Of a stretch of DNA of 14,086 bases, positions 6,031-12,927 are shown piece after piece. A model generated the notes under the pieces. It searched no databases, was not told where the DNA came from, and was given only the letters and a program-made list of their open reading frames with translations. Source of the stretch: Leptolyngbyaceae cyanobacterium CSSed165cm_216 (GTDB lineage Bacteria; Cyanobacteriota; Cyanobacteriia; Phormidesmidales; Phormidesmidaceae); the NCBI GenBank assembly GCA_007135385.1, contig SLIY01000073.1:1-14086 (forward strand). The letters are read 5' to 3'. Position 1 is the first letter of the stretch; every line of letters starts with the position of its first letter. Made by a program: the position numbers and the translations under genes.

Positions 6031-7074
6031 ATGGCAACAATTTTGGCTTTAGAAACCAGTTGCGATGAAACGGCGGTGGCGGTGGTGCGCGATCGCGCTA
6101 TTCTCAGCAGCGTGGTGTCCTCTCAAATTGATATCCACCAGCCGTATGGCGGCATTGTGCCCGAGGTGGCCTCCCGGCAGCATGTGGTCACTCTAGGCGC
6201 AGAGCTTGAGGCCGCCTTGACCCAGGCTGGGCTGGGCTGGGACGCCATTGACGGGGTGGCGGCCACCTGTGCCCCAGGGCTGGTAGGGGCTCTGCTGGTG
6301 GGGCTAACCGCCGGTAAGACCCTGGCCATGGTGCATCAAAAACCCTTTTTAGGAATCCACCACCTAGAGGGGCACATCTATGCCAACTACCTGGCCAGTC
6401 CAGAGCTTCAGCCCCCATATCTGTGCCTGCTGGTGTCAGGGGGGCATACCAGTTTGATCTACGTCAAAGCCTGTGGTCAGTACCAGACCTTAGGCCAAAC
6501 CCGCGACGATGCGGCTGGGGAAGCCTTTGACAAGGTGGCCCGATTGCTAGGGTTGAGCTATCCCGGTGGCCCGGTGATCGATAAATTGGCCCAAACCGGC
6601 AATGCCAGGGCATTTCCTCTACCCGAGGGTAATATTTCTCTGCCAGAGGGGGGCTTTCATCCCTACGATTCCAGCTTTAGCGGCCTGAAAACCGCCATGC
6701 TGCGCTTGGTGGAAAAACTTCGCGCTGATGGGGTAGATCCCCTGCCGATCGCCGATTTGGCGGCTAGCTTTCAGGCGACCGTGGCCCGCAGTTTAACCAA
6801 GCGAGCGATCGCCTGCGCCCGTGACTATGGTCTAACCACCATCGCTGTCGGAGGCGGGGTAGCGGCTAATAGCGGGTTGCGGCAACAGTTGACTGAGGCG
6901 GCCAAACACCACCACCTGAAAGTCCTGTTCCCGCCCCTTAGCCTGTGCACTGACAACGCCGCCATGATCGGCTGTGCTGCCGCCGACCACCTTAACCATG
7001 GCCACTGCTCTGGGCTAGAGATAGGGGCTCAGTCACGCCTGGCCATCACCCGAGTGATGGAACTCTATGGATAG
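6031..7074 (+). CDS. tsaD: tRNA N6-threonylcarbamoyladenosine (t6A37) transferase
   Basis: TsaD transfers the threonylcarbamoyl group from TC-AMP to adenosine 37 of ANN-decoding tRNAs, working with TsaB and TsaE in the cytosol. The 347-residue product has the ASKHA-fold motifs in order: LALETSCDETAVAVV (5-19), the metal ligands H111 and H115 in IHHLEGHIYANY, LLVSGGHTSL (133-142), GEAFDKVARLLGL (163-175) with PGGPVID (178-184), VGGGVAANSGLR (273-284), and CTDNAAMIG (306-314, with D308 as the third metal ligand). The length is typical and nothing is missing. It shares the intergenic region with divergent psaF. No strong ribosome binding site is visible; ATG 6031 is fixed by the conserved N-terminus. 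Confidence 0.97.
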   Translation: MATILALETSCDETAVAVVRDRAILSSVVSSQIDIHQPYGGIVPEVASRQHVVTLGAELEAALTQAGLGWDAIDGVAATCAPGLVGALLVGLTAGKTLAMVHQKPFLGIHHLEGHIYANYLASPELQPPYLCLLVSGGHTSLIYVKACGQYQTLGQTRDDAAGEAFDKVARLLGLSYPGGPVIDKLAQTGNARAFPLPEGNISLPEGGFHPYDSSFSGLKTAMLRLVEKLRADGVDPLPIADLAASFQATVARSLTKRAIACARDYGLTTIAVGGGVAANSGLRQQLTEAAKHHHLKVLFPPLSLCTDNAAMIGCAAADHLNHGHCSGLEIGAQSRLAITRVMELYG

Positions 7075-7139
7075 CGCTACACTAGCCATGTACTCTAAAC
7101 ATTCATTCAGCTCATTCCCGTAAAGTCTAGAACGTTGCT

Positions 7140-7598
7140 ATGGCTAACTTATCGTTTTCTCGTTTCTCGCTGCCCAACGTTACGCCTAACTTACGCTGGA
7201 CCGGCACCCTGGCCCTAGGGGCGGTGTTGTTGGCGGGTTGCGGTGCCCAGCAGCCCCAGGCGGACACGGCTGACAGCTATGAAGCCCAACTGGCCCAGCA
7301 TTTAGAAGAGTCTGGCAGTGTGATGTATGGGGCTTACTGGTGCCCCCACTGCGCTGATCAGAAAGCCGCCTTTGGGGAAGCCAGCGACCAGGTGCCCTAT
7401 GTGGAATGTGCAGCCGACGGCGAAAATGCCCAGCCCCAGCTGTGCGCCGATAAAGGTATTCAGGCCTTCCCCACCTGGGAGATTGATGGCGAATTGATCC
7501 CTGGAGCCAAACGCCTGGAAGATCTGGCTGAGTTATCTGGGTTTGCCCCTCCCCCGACAGCGGCGACTCTTAGGCGCATAAGCTCAGGTGACTTTTAG
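7140..7598 (+). CDS. Thioredoxin-fold lipoprotein with CPHC motif (VKOR-partner-like)
   Basis: The 152-residue product begins with an extended n-region, then a hydrophobic segment and lipobox LLAGC (lipidated Cys34), so it should be anchored on the outer face of the plasma or thylakoid membrane. The mature part is a short thioredoxin-like domain: the redox motif YWCPHC (C68/C71), a second cysteine pair C90 and C102 in the YVEC and QLCADK contexts, and the cis-proline loop AFPTWEIDG (P111). This pattern (MYGAYWCPHC, then GENAQ, then FPTWEI) resembles the thioredoxin domain fused to the C-terminus of cyanobacterial VKOR-type disulfide-forming enzymes. Here it stands alone. The likely role is oxidation or isomerisation of exported proteins. 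It begins 65 bp after tsaD. Alternatively it is a DsbA-like reductase partner. Confidence 0.8.
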   Translation: MANLSFSRFSLPNVTPNLRWTGTLALGAVLLAGCGAQQPQADTADSYEAQLAQHLEESGSVMYGAYWCPHCADQKAAFGEASDQVPYVECAADGENAQPQLCADKGIQAFPTWEIDGELIPGAKRLEDLAELSGFAPPPTAATLRRISSGDF

Positions 7599-7881
7599 AA
7601 AACTTTCTACCAAGTGGTGGGCAGTGTCCACCCTGCAAAAGCTGCGATCGCTGACTTAACATGCAAACCTTATTTCTCGGAAATCACCTAAAAACAAAAG
7701 CTCAGCCTCCAACCCTACCTTTGGCCCAACCGCTAATGCTCCAATAATGCTCTAAGGCTTCGAACCTCCCGCCCCTTCCTCCTTTGGAGGTGCTTCGCGT
7801 TTCATGTCGCTTGCGAAACGACAAGTTACCCCTCCTTCGACAAGCTCAGGACACCGTCTAGGGCCGCTGCGCGAACAGGAC
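7599..7881. repeat. Repeat-rich intergenic block with REP-like elements
   Basis: After the lipoprotein gene a short hairpin (GGTGG 7616-7620 / CCACC 7628-7632, no T-tract) may act as a weak terminator. A HIP1 octamer is near 7645. From about 7756 the DNA becomes a mosaic of palindromic pieces. These are CCTCCTTTGGAGG, the hairpin CGTTTC/GAAACG (7798-7803 / 7815-7820) with the overlapping alternative TGTCG/CGACA (7805-7809 / 7819-7823), and the REP-like core CTTCGACAAGCTCAGG (7835-7850). GCTGCGCGAACAGG follows, which echoes GCTGCGCAAATAGGG near 4141. The block runs directly into the 5' end of the metal-sensor gene. Confidence 0.65.
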
Positions 7882-8283
7882 ATGCTTCTGCCCTCTGCCT
7901 TCTGCCTTCTGCCTTGCCCACTCTCCCCTTCCCCTACCTTGCAAGACCCTATCCCCCACACTCACTTACACGATATTTCGGCCCCTGCTGAAAGCCGGGA
8001 TATTCATCCCCATGTCCATGATCCCGAATCCCTACGTCGGATCATCAATCGTTTGGCTCGGATCGAGGGCCACATTCGTGGCATCAAGACCATGGTGCAG
8101 GAAAGTCGCCCCTGTCCCGACGTGCTGGTCCAAATTGCGGCTGTGCGGGGAGCCTTAGACCGGGTGGCACGGATTATTCTCGATGAGCACCTGACGGAAT
8201 GTATTGGTCGTGCCGCAGAAGACGGCAATATCGAGGCTGAAATCGCCGAATTAAAAGCTGCCCTTGACCGATTTCTGCCCTAG
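7882..8283 (+). CDS. CsoR/RcnR-family metal-sensing repressor (InrS-like)
   Basis: The core, from ESLRRIINRLARIEGHIRG to LKAALDRFLP, is the all-helical CsoR/RcnR (DUF156) fold, a tetrameric DNA-binding repressor that leaves its operator when it binds metal. The ligand set is Cys (codon 8113), His (8188) and Cys (8200), with spacings of 25 and 4 residues, as in Cu-sensing CsoR and Ni-sensing InrS. A His-rich N-terminus (HTHLHD, HPHVHD) adds possible ligands, as in InrS. The start is uncertain. ATG 7882 gives 133 residues but its first codons are the TTCTGCC repeat. TTG 7939 gives 115 residues, closer to the family length, with no ribosome binding site. An open frame from 7804 is entirely repeat-encoded. 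No metal exporter is adjacent, so the target lies elsewhere or beyond the window. Confidence 0.88.
   Translation: MLLPSAFCLLPCPLSPSPTLQDPIPHTHLHDISAPAESRDIHPHVHDPESLRRIINRLARIEGHIRGIKTMVQESRPCPDVLVQIAAVRGALDRVARIILDEHLTECIGRAAEDGNIEAEIAELKAALDRFLP
7886..7913 (+). repeat. Tandem heptamer array (TTCTGCC x4)
   Basis: Four consecutive 7-bp units are present: TTCTGCC, CTCTGCC, TTCTGCC, TTCTGCC. A degenerate TTGCCCA follows. It is the same unit, in inverted orientation, as the GGCAGAA repeat between psaF and psaJ. The array overlaps the first codons of the metal-sensor frame if that starts at 7882. Confidence 0.8.
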
Positions 8284-8291
8284 GGCTTGTT

Positions 8292-8705
8292 CTAAGCCAC
8301 TATGAAGCGATCGTGCTGGCGTAAAACCTGACTTTCAAACCAGCGAACCCACTGACTAAATTGATCGGCTTCTGCCGAGCTGGCAAAGGTGACCCGACTC
8401 TTCATCAAGACAGCAATATAGTTATCTTTACCCCGGACTACAATGGCACTCTGTTGCTTTAAGTCAATGGTAATGTGCTGGAACCCCTCTAGCTTTAAGG
8501 AAGATAGCAGTAGCGACTTGAGCCCCAAGGCCTGAAACACCAGTTGTACCCAGTGGGTCTGCTGGTTGTCTTGGGTGATGAAATATTCTTTGGGCAGCCC
8601 ATTCAGATCAAAGGTCGCTACCCCCACAATTGTCTGAATCAAACTGTCGTGGGACGGTGGGGATGATACCGGTTGGGTTAGGGGAAATACATTAGCCGTA
8701 GTCAT
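8292..8705 (-). CDS. Roadblock/LC7-like conserved cyanobacterial protein
   Basis: This 137-residue soluble protein has the pattern IVGVATFDLNGLPKEYF near the N-terminus, a central LVFQALGLKSLLLSSLKLEG helix region, and a strand AIVVRGKDNYIAVLM. This is reminiscent of roadblock/longin-type small regulatory proteins associated with GTPases or polarity systems. I recall close relatives only from cyanobacteria. The frame is open upstream to 8840, but ATG 8705 (MTTANVFPL) is preferred: AAGG lies about 8 bases before it and the preceding 45 codons look unlike the family. The gene converges on the metal sensor with 8 bp between stop codons. There is no membrane segment or catalytic motif. The role is unknown and the fold assignment is inference. 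Confidence 0.65.
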   Translation of the reverse strand: MTTANVFPLTQPVSSPPSHDSLIQTIVGVATFDLNGLPKEYFITQDNQQTHWVQLVFQALGLKSLLLSSLKLEGFQHITIDLKQQSAIVVRGKDNYIAVLMKSRVTFASSAEADQFSQWVRWFESQVLRQHDRFIVA

Positions 8706-9321
8706 ACATGCAGCCTTGAGCGTGGCATTGAATCTAGAACGAGACGGGTCGATGCTGGGCACAACTGTGGCGCTATGGTGACGGCTACGGTCGTGCAGCG
8801 CATTGGGCAGCGGCAAATTGAGAATAATGCCCACAGCCATGACATGATCACAGGACTCCCCATTCCTGGCCCGAGGACGTGAACGCGAAACCCTGATTAC
8901 TGCTAAGCGTACCCAGGCGGGATGTACAATTCACAGCTGTAATGCAAACGGTGACCTCGATCGTACAAGTATACCTAGCCTAGTACTGCCTGGCAGAAAT
9001 ATGACCACCGTTGCTGAGGGTGTCAGGTTCTAGGTGTCAGGTATCAGGAATAGTTGGCCTACTTGTGTCGCAGGGTACTAGTGTCTGGCAGGATAGTCCC
9101 TCGCATACATCAATACAAAGGATAATCAATCGTTAAGTAAACCCTACAAGGCGATCAAAAGGGCTCTAAAAAACGTATGTTTTCAACAGATGCAATTGAG
9201 TTTAAAGCTAGTCTAGATCACCTCTAACTTGGCATTGGCTGTTGATTGCAGACCCACTCGGCCCTGGACTGGGGGAATAAGCTCAATTATTCTATTGACG
9301 TTTTTGCAGTAGACCAGCGCT
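8706..9321. other. 616-base non-coding region upstream of acs
   Basis: No supported gene lies between the divergent roadblock-like gene and acs. The first 135 bases are the unused open extension of the minus-strand frame. A direct-repeat cluster is at 9019-9046. The remaining roughly 275 bases before acs are AT-richer than the genes and should hold the acs promoter and leader. TTGACG at 9295-9300 is a good -35 hexamer, but it is too close to ATG 9322 for a normal leader. I see no convincing CRP-type TGTGA-N6-TCACA palindrome. Confidence 0.5.
9019..9046 (+). repeat. Heptamer-phased direct repeat (GGTGTCA family)
   Basis: The stretch reads as four 7-base units: GGTGTCA, GGTTCTA, GGTGTCA, GGTATCA. 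Equivalently it is two copies of a 14-base unit with two differences. The 7-bp period matches the TTCTGCC arrays in length but not in sequence, suggesting a second short tandem heptamer family. It is non-coding and lies about 275 bp upstream of acs. Confidence 0.65.
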
Positions 9322-11289
9322 ATGGCTTCACCCACAATCGAATCTATCCTCCATGAGAAGCGTCTGTTTACGCCTCCCGAGAGTTTTGTTCAGCATGCTG
9401 CGATTAAACATTTTGATCAGTATCAAGCGTTAGCGGACCGGGCAGCTAGTGATCCTGCTCAGTTCTGGGCTGAATTGGCGGCTCAAGAGCTGCACTGGTT
9501 TAAGCCGTGGGATACGGTGCTGAACTGGCAGCCGCCCTTTGCCAAGTGGTTCGAGGGGGGCAAAATTAACATTTCCTACAACTGTTTAGATCGTCACCTG
9601 ACCACAGCCCGCCGGAATAAGGCCGCTTTGATTTGGGAGGGAGAACCTGGGGATAGTCGCACCTTGACCTACGCTCAGCTCCACCGGGAGGTGTGTCAGA
9701 TTGCCAATGTGCTGAAGCAATTTGGCATCAAAAAAGGTGATCGCGTGGGTATTTATATGCCGATGGTGCCCGAAGCGGCGATCGCGATGTTGGCCTGTGC
9801 CCGGATTGGCGCGCCCCACACCGTTATCTTTGGAGGCTTTAGTGCCGAGGCGCTTAAAGATCGGCTAATCGACGCCGAAGCCAAACTGGTGATTACGGCC
9901 GATGGTGGCTTCCGCAAGGACAAAACGATTCCCCTCAAGACTGCTGTTGATGACGCTTTGGCCAATAATGGGGTCCCCAGTGTAGAAAACGTGCTAGTGG
10001 TACAGCGCACCCAGGCCGATGTCACCATGGTGGCCAACCGCGATCACTGGTGGCATGAACTGCAAGCCACCGCATCGTCCCACTGCCCCGCCGAAGAAAT
10101 GGACGCCGAGGACTTACTGTTTATCCTCTACACCAGCGGTACCACTGGGAAACCCAAGGGGGTGGTCCACACCACAGGCGGCTACAACCTGTACACCCAC
10201 ACCACCTTTAAGTGGGCCTTTGACATCAAAGAAACCGATGTGTATTGGTGTACGGCTGATGTCGGCTGGATCACAGGCCACAGTTACATCGTCTATGGCC
10301 CTCTGTCGAATGGGGCGACCAGTTTGATGTACGAAGGGGTTCCCCGGCCCTCAAACCCCGGTTGCTTTTGGGATGTGATTGAAAAGTACGGCGTCAACAT
10401 TTTCTACACGGCCCCCACCGCCATTCGCGCCTTTATCAAAATGGGGGATGAACTACCCAAAGCCCGGGACTTGTCTTCCCTACGGCTGCTCGGCACCGTC
10501 GGTGAACCGATTAACCCCGAAGCCTGGATGTGGTACCACCGGGTGGTGGGGGGGGAGCGCTGCCCGATTATTGATACCTGGTGGCAAACGGAAACCGGTG
10601 GGTTTATGTTGACCCCCTTACCCGGCGCTATCCCCACCAAGCCAGGGTCTGCTACGGTCCCCTTTCCTGGCATTTTGGCGGATGTGGTAGACCTGGACGG
10701 CAACCCAGTAGCGGCCAATGAGGGAGGCTATTTAGTGGTTAAGCACCCTTGGCCCGGCATGATGCGCACGGTTTACGGTAATGACGAACGCTACCGTCGC
10801 ACTTATTGGGAGCATATTCCGCCTAAAGATGGTCAGTACCTCTACTTCGCTGGGGATGGGGCCCGCAAAGATGAAGACGGCTACTTTTGGGTGATGGGGC
10901 GCGTCGATGATGTGATTAGTGTTTCGGGTCATCGCCTGGGCACGATGGAAATTGAATCCGCCTTGGTGTCTCACCCAGCCATTGCCGAGGCCGCTGTTGT
11001 GGGTCGTAAAGATGAGATTAAAGGAGAAGATATCTTTGCCTTTGTCACCCTAGAGGGGCAGTATACTGCCAGCGACAGCCTGAAAGATGAACTGAAGCAG
11101 CATGTCGTTAAAGAAATTGGAATTATTGCCCGACCGGCGGAAATTCGCTTTGCGGATGCTCTGCCCAAAACCCGATCGGGTAAGATAATTCGTCGCTTCT
11201 TGCGCAATCTAGCGAGTGGCGAAGCGGTAGCTGGAGACGCATCCACCATGGAAGATCAAAGCGTTCTTGACATGCTAAGGGAAGGCTAA
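9322..11289 (+). CDS. acs: Acetyl-CoA synthetase (AMP-forming)
   Basis: The enzyme activates acetate with ATP and CoA to acetyl-CoA, AMP and pyrophosphate through acetyl-adenylate, in the cytosol. The 655-residue product has the usual length. Visible motifs are the N-terminal domain with ISYNCLDRH, the P-loop-like YTSGTTGKPKG (about 269-279), the adenylate-binding WWQTETGG (about 420-427), the hinge-region YFAGDGARKDEDGYFWVMGR (about 508-527), GHRLGTMEIESAL, and the C-terminal PKTRSGKIIRR (615-625). In that last motif K621 is the lysine used for adenylation and, in many bacteria, inactivated by acetylation. The start at ATG 9322 fits the family. The gene is monocistronic: it has a long upstream gap and its own terminator. 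Confidence 0.97.
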   Translation: MASPTIESILHEKRLFTPPESFVQHAAIKHFDQYQALADRAASDPAQFWAELAAQELHWFKPWDTVLNWQPPFAKWFEGGKINISYNCLDRHLTTARRNKAALIWEGEPGDSRTLTYAQLHREVCQIANVLKQFGIKKGDRVGIYMPMVPEAAIAMLACARIGAPHTVIFGGFSAEALKDRLIDAEAKLVITADGGFRKDKTIPLKTAVDDALANNGVPSVENVLVVQRTQADVTMVANRDHWWHELQATASSHCPAEEMDAEDLLFILYTSGTTGKPKGVVHTTGGYNLYTHTTFKWAFDIKETDVYWCTADVGWITGHSYIVYGPLSNGATSLMYEGVPRPSNPGCFWDVIEKYGVNIFYTAPTAIRAFIKMGDELPKARDLSSLRLLGTVGEPINPEAWMWYHRVVGGERCPIIDTWWQTETGGFMLTPLPGAIPTKPGSATVPFPGILADVVDLDGNPVAANEGGYLVVKHPWPGMMRTVYGNDERYRRTYWEHIPPKDGQYLYFAGDGARKDEDGYFWVMGRVDDVISVSGHRLGTMEIESALVSHPAIAEAAVVGRKDEIKGEDIFAFVTLEGQYTASDSLKDELKQHVVKEIGIIARPAEIRFADALPKTRSGKIIRRFLRNLASGEAVAGDASTMEDQSVLDMLREG

Positions 11290-11654
11290 TCGGCGTGAGA
11301 TTTAAGTCGGGAAATTCTGAATAGACAGGAGCCGGAATCCAGGAGCTTGACCTGTTCGCGCCGTAACCCCAGGCTCCTAAGTTCGATTACGGGTCTAGCT
11401 TCCCGCCTTAAGGAATACGCCAAAATAAGTGGTGTCCTTGTCAGCAGATGGAGAAGTTTGAGGTCTTCATCTGCATTTTTTTGATGACAGATTTCTAGCC
11501 CATGACTATAATTGATTGTACAAATCAATTAAACTAAAATTTTTATTCATCCTGTATTAGATCTGGGTCATTCCTCTGCTAGGATTTACACCTGGTGAGT
11601 TTGAGAAGTTTTGCACAATTCAGCGTTACTTTTTTTCGAGGAACTTCCCTAGCA
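11290..11654. other. 365-base intergenic region between acs and cyAbrB
   Basis: The acs 3' UTR occupies the left part and ends at the terminator at 11444-11482. Before it are weak inverted repeats (AGGAGC 11341-11346 / GCTCCT 11373-11378; CCGTAA 11361-11366 / TTACGG 11387-11392) that interlock rather than nest, so they cannot all form at once. The right part (11490-11640) is AT-rich and must carry the cyAbrB promoter, but I cannot pick a clear -35/-10 pair. An 80-codon minus-strand frame (11286-11528) crosses the terminator and has no recognisable domain. Confidence 0.5.
11444..11482 (+). terminator. Rho-independent terminator of acs
   Basis: GCAGATG (11444-11450) pairs with CATCTGC (11468-11474). 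AAG (11454-11456) and CTT (11465-11467) extend the stem past a 3-nt bulge. A run of seven T residues (11476-11482) follows after one A. Stem plus T-tract on the plus strand, about 155 bases after the acs stop codon, makes this a textbook intrinsic terminator. Confidence 0.88.
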
Positions 11655-12038
11655 ATGGCAGACAAATCATCCCCTCTGACTGGCAAAGAGCTACTCCAAA
11701 AGGTAAAAGAGCTTGCCCATCTATCTAAGCGAGAAACTGCTAAAGAATGTGGTTATTACACCCTCTCGAAGGAGGGCAAGGCTAGGGTAAACCTGTCTGG
11801 ATTTTATGATGCCCTGCTAGAGGCAAAAGGTATTAACCTCGATCCGGATAGTGGCAAGGATGGTCGTGGTCGTGAACCGACCTATCGTGTCAGTGTCCAT
11901 AAAAATGGACAAATTGTGATCGGCTCTACTTACACCCAGGAAATGGGCCTTAAGTCTGGGGATGAGTTTGAGATTAAGTTGGGTTATAAGCATATTCATC
12001 TAAAACAGCTGGATGCCGATTCAGACGAAGATGAGTAG
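11655..12038 (+). CDS. cyAbrB transcriptional regulator
   Basis: This 127-residue cyanobacterial AbrB-type DNA-binding protein belongs to the family that regulates carbon/nitrogen balance and related genes. The N-terminal part (PLTGKELLQKVKELAHLSKRETAKECGYY, about 7-35) is the cyanobacteria-specific region. The AbrB-like swapped-hairpin domain is at the C-terminus, from YRVSVHKNGQIVIG to EFEIKLGYKHIHLKQ, the reverse of the Bacillus AbrB layout and a hallmark of cyAbrB. Most cyanobacteria have two paralogues, and I cannot decide which clade this is. The frame opens at 11595, but ATG 11655 (MADKSSPLTGK) matches the family and has GAGGA upstream, about 11 bases away. It ends in an acidic tail (DADSDEDE) and overlaps the next gene. 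Confidence 0.93.
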   Translation: MADKSSPLTGKELLQKVKELAHLSKRETAKECGYYTLSKEGKARVNLSGFYDALLEAKGINLDPDSGKDGRGREPTYRVSVHKNGQIVIGSTYTQEMGLKSGDEFEIKLGYKHIHLKQLDADSDEDE

Positions 12039-12894
12039 GGAAATGGTGTCTGTTGTCTTCCGTTTTGAGCTTACCGGCTTTTTTTTAACTTGGGTGATCA
12101 TCGGGTTGCCTGTGACTTTGGCGATCGCCCGAGCCCGACACATACCCTTAACCTATCCCATTGCCCCAGACCATAAGCTACTCCTGCTTATTCCCTTCTA
12201 TGGGCTAGCACCAGTGGCTGTAGAGCTGCATCGCCGCTATGGCTCAGGAGCGACTTGGGCTGACTATGGGGCTGGCTGGAGTTTCACCCTGATGCTGGGG
12301 GCGGTTTTGGGTTTTGGCCTTGGCCTATTGGGGGTAATCGCTTTAGTGGGAGGACAACTGGCCCTGGGCTGGCAGCAGTGGCGTGGCCCAAAGCTCCCCC
12401 AGGCCCCAGGAACGACTTCGCCCGCCTGGGGGATAGTCCTGGCTCTGTTGCCGTTAACCCTATTCATTGGCTGGGTCGAGGAGTTGATTTTTCGGGGGGT
12501 ACTAGTGCAAGGCTTAAGGCCTCTCCTCCCTTGGCTAGCGATGGCCGTCGTGGTCAGCGCTGTTTTTGCCCTGTCCCACTTACTGTGGGATGGACCAGCA
12601 GGGGTGCCCCAGTTACCGGGATTGGCCCTGATGGGGGCGGTGCTGCTGGTGGCCCGATGGGTCAACGGTGGGTCATTGGGGATACCCTGGGGTCTGCATG
12701 CCGGGTGGATCTTTGCGATCGCCCTCGTAGACACCCTGAACCTGGTTACCCCGGCCCCTACGGCCCCAGTGTGGTGGGTTGGTAAACCCGACCAACCCCT
12801 GACTGGCGGAGCTGCCTTAGCCCTATTGGCCATCACTGGTCTGGGCCTTTGGGGAGTGAGTCAAATCGGTTGGCGGAGCCCTGGTTTGGGATAA
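12031..12894 (+). CDS. CPBP-family intramembrane metalloprotease
   Basis: This 287-residue polytopic membrane protein belongs to the CPBP/Abi (Rce1-like) family of glutamate intramembrane proteases. The signature motifs are EELIFR (EExxxR, E150/E151/R155), FALSH (FxxxH, F179/H183) and a third conserved histidine in GLHAGW (H223). At least six hydrophobic segments are visible, including ones near residues 9-27, 84-110, 130-148, 164-183 and 194-211, and a C-terminal one. ATG 12031 overlaps the end of cyAbrB by 8 bases, pointing to translational coupling. ATG 12043, with AGGG just upstream, is an alternative. A start at 12013 is less likely. The substrate is unknown. Family members process peptides or shield proteins; nothing here suggests a bacteriocin locus. 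Confidence 0.88.
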   Translation: MSREMVSVVFRFELTGFFLTWVIIGLPVTLAIARARHIPLTYPIAPDHKLLLLIPFYGLAPVAVELHRRYGSGATWADYGAGWSFTLMLGAVLGFGLGLLGVIALVGGQLALGWQQWRGPKLPQAPGTTSPAWGIVLALLPLTLFIGWVEELIFRGVLVQGLRPLLPWLAMAVVVSAVFALSHLLWDGPAGVPQLPGLALMGAVLLVARWVNGGSLGIPWGLHAGWIFAIALVDTLNLVTPAPTAPVWWVGKPDQPLTGGAALALLAITGLGLWGVSQIGWRSPGLG

Positions 12895-12927
12895 TCATCT
12901 TGTCCAGACTCACCATGAAGCCTATCT

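Noticed and set aside
11341..11393. Possible degenerate tRNA (GTTCGATTAC resembles a T-loop)
   Set aside because: No acceptor, D-arm or anticodon stem can be drawn around it. The visible pairings interlock rather than form a cloverleaf.
11286..11528. 80-codon minus-strand frame between acs and cyAbrB
   Set aside because: It runs through the acs terminator hairpin, has no recognisable motif, and its only advantage is an absence of stops in a short intergenic stretch.
12264..12836. 190-codon open frame on the minus strand
   Set aside because: It lies wholly inside the CPBP protease gene in antisense. The Pro/Arg/Thr-rich product has no domain, and the plus-strand gene has clear family motifs.
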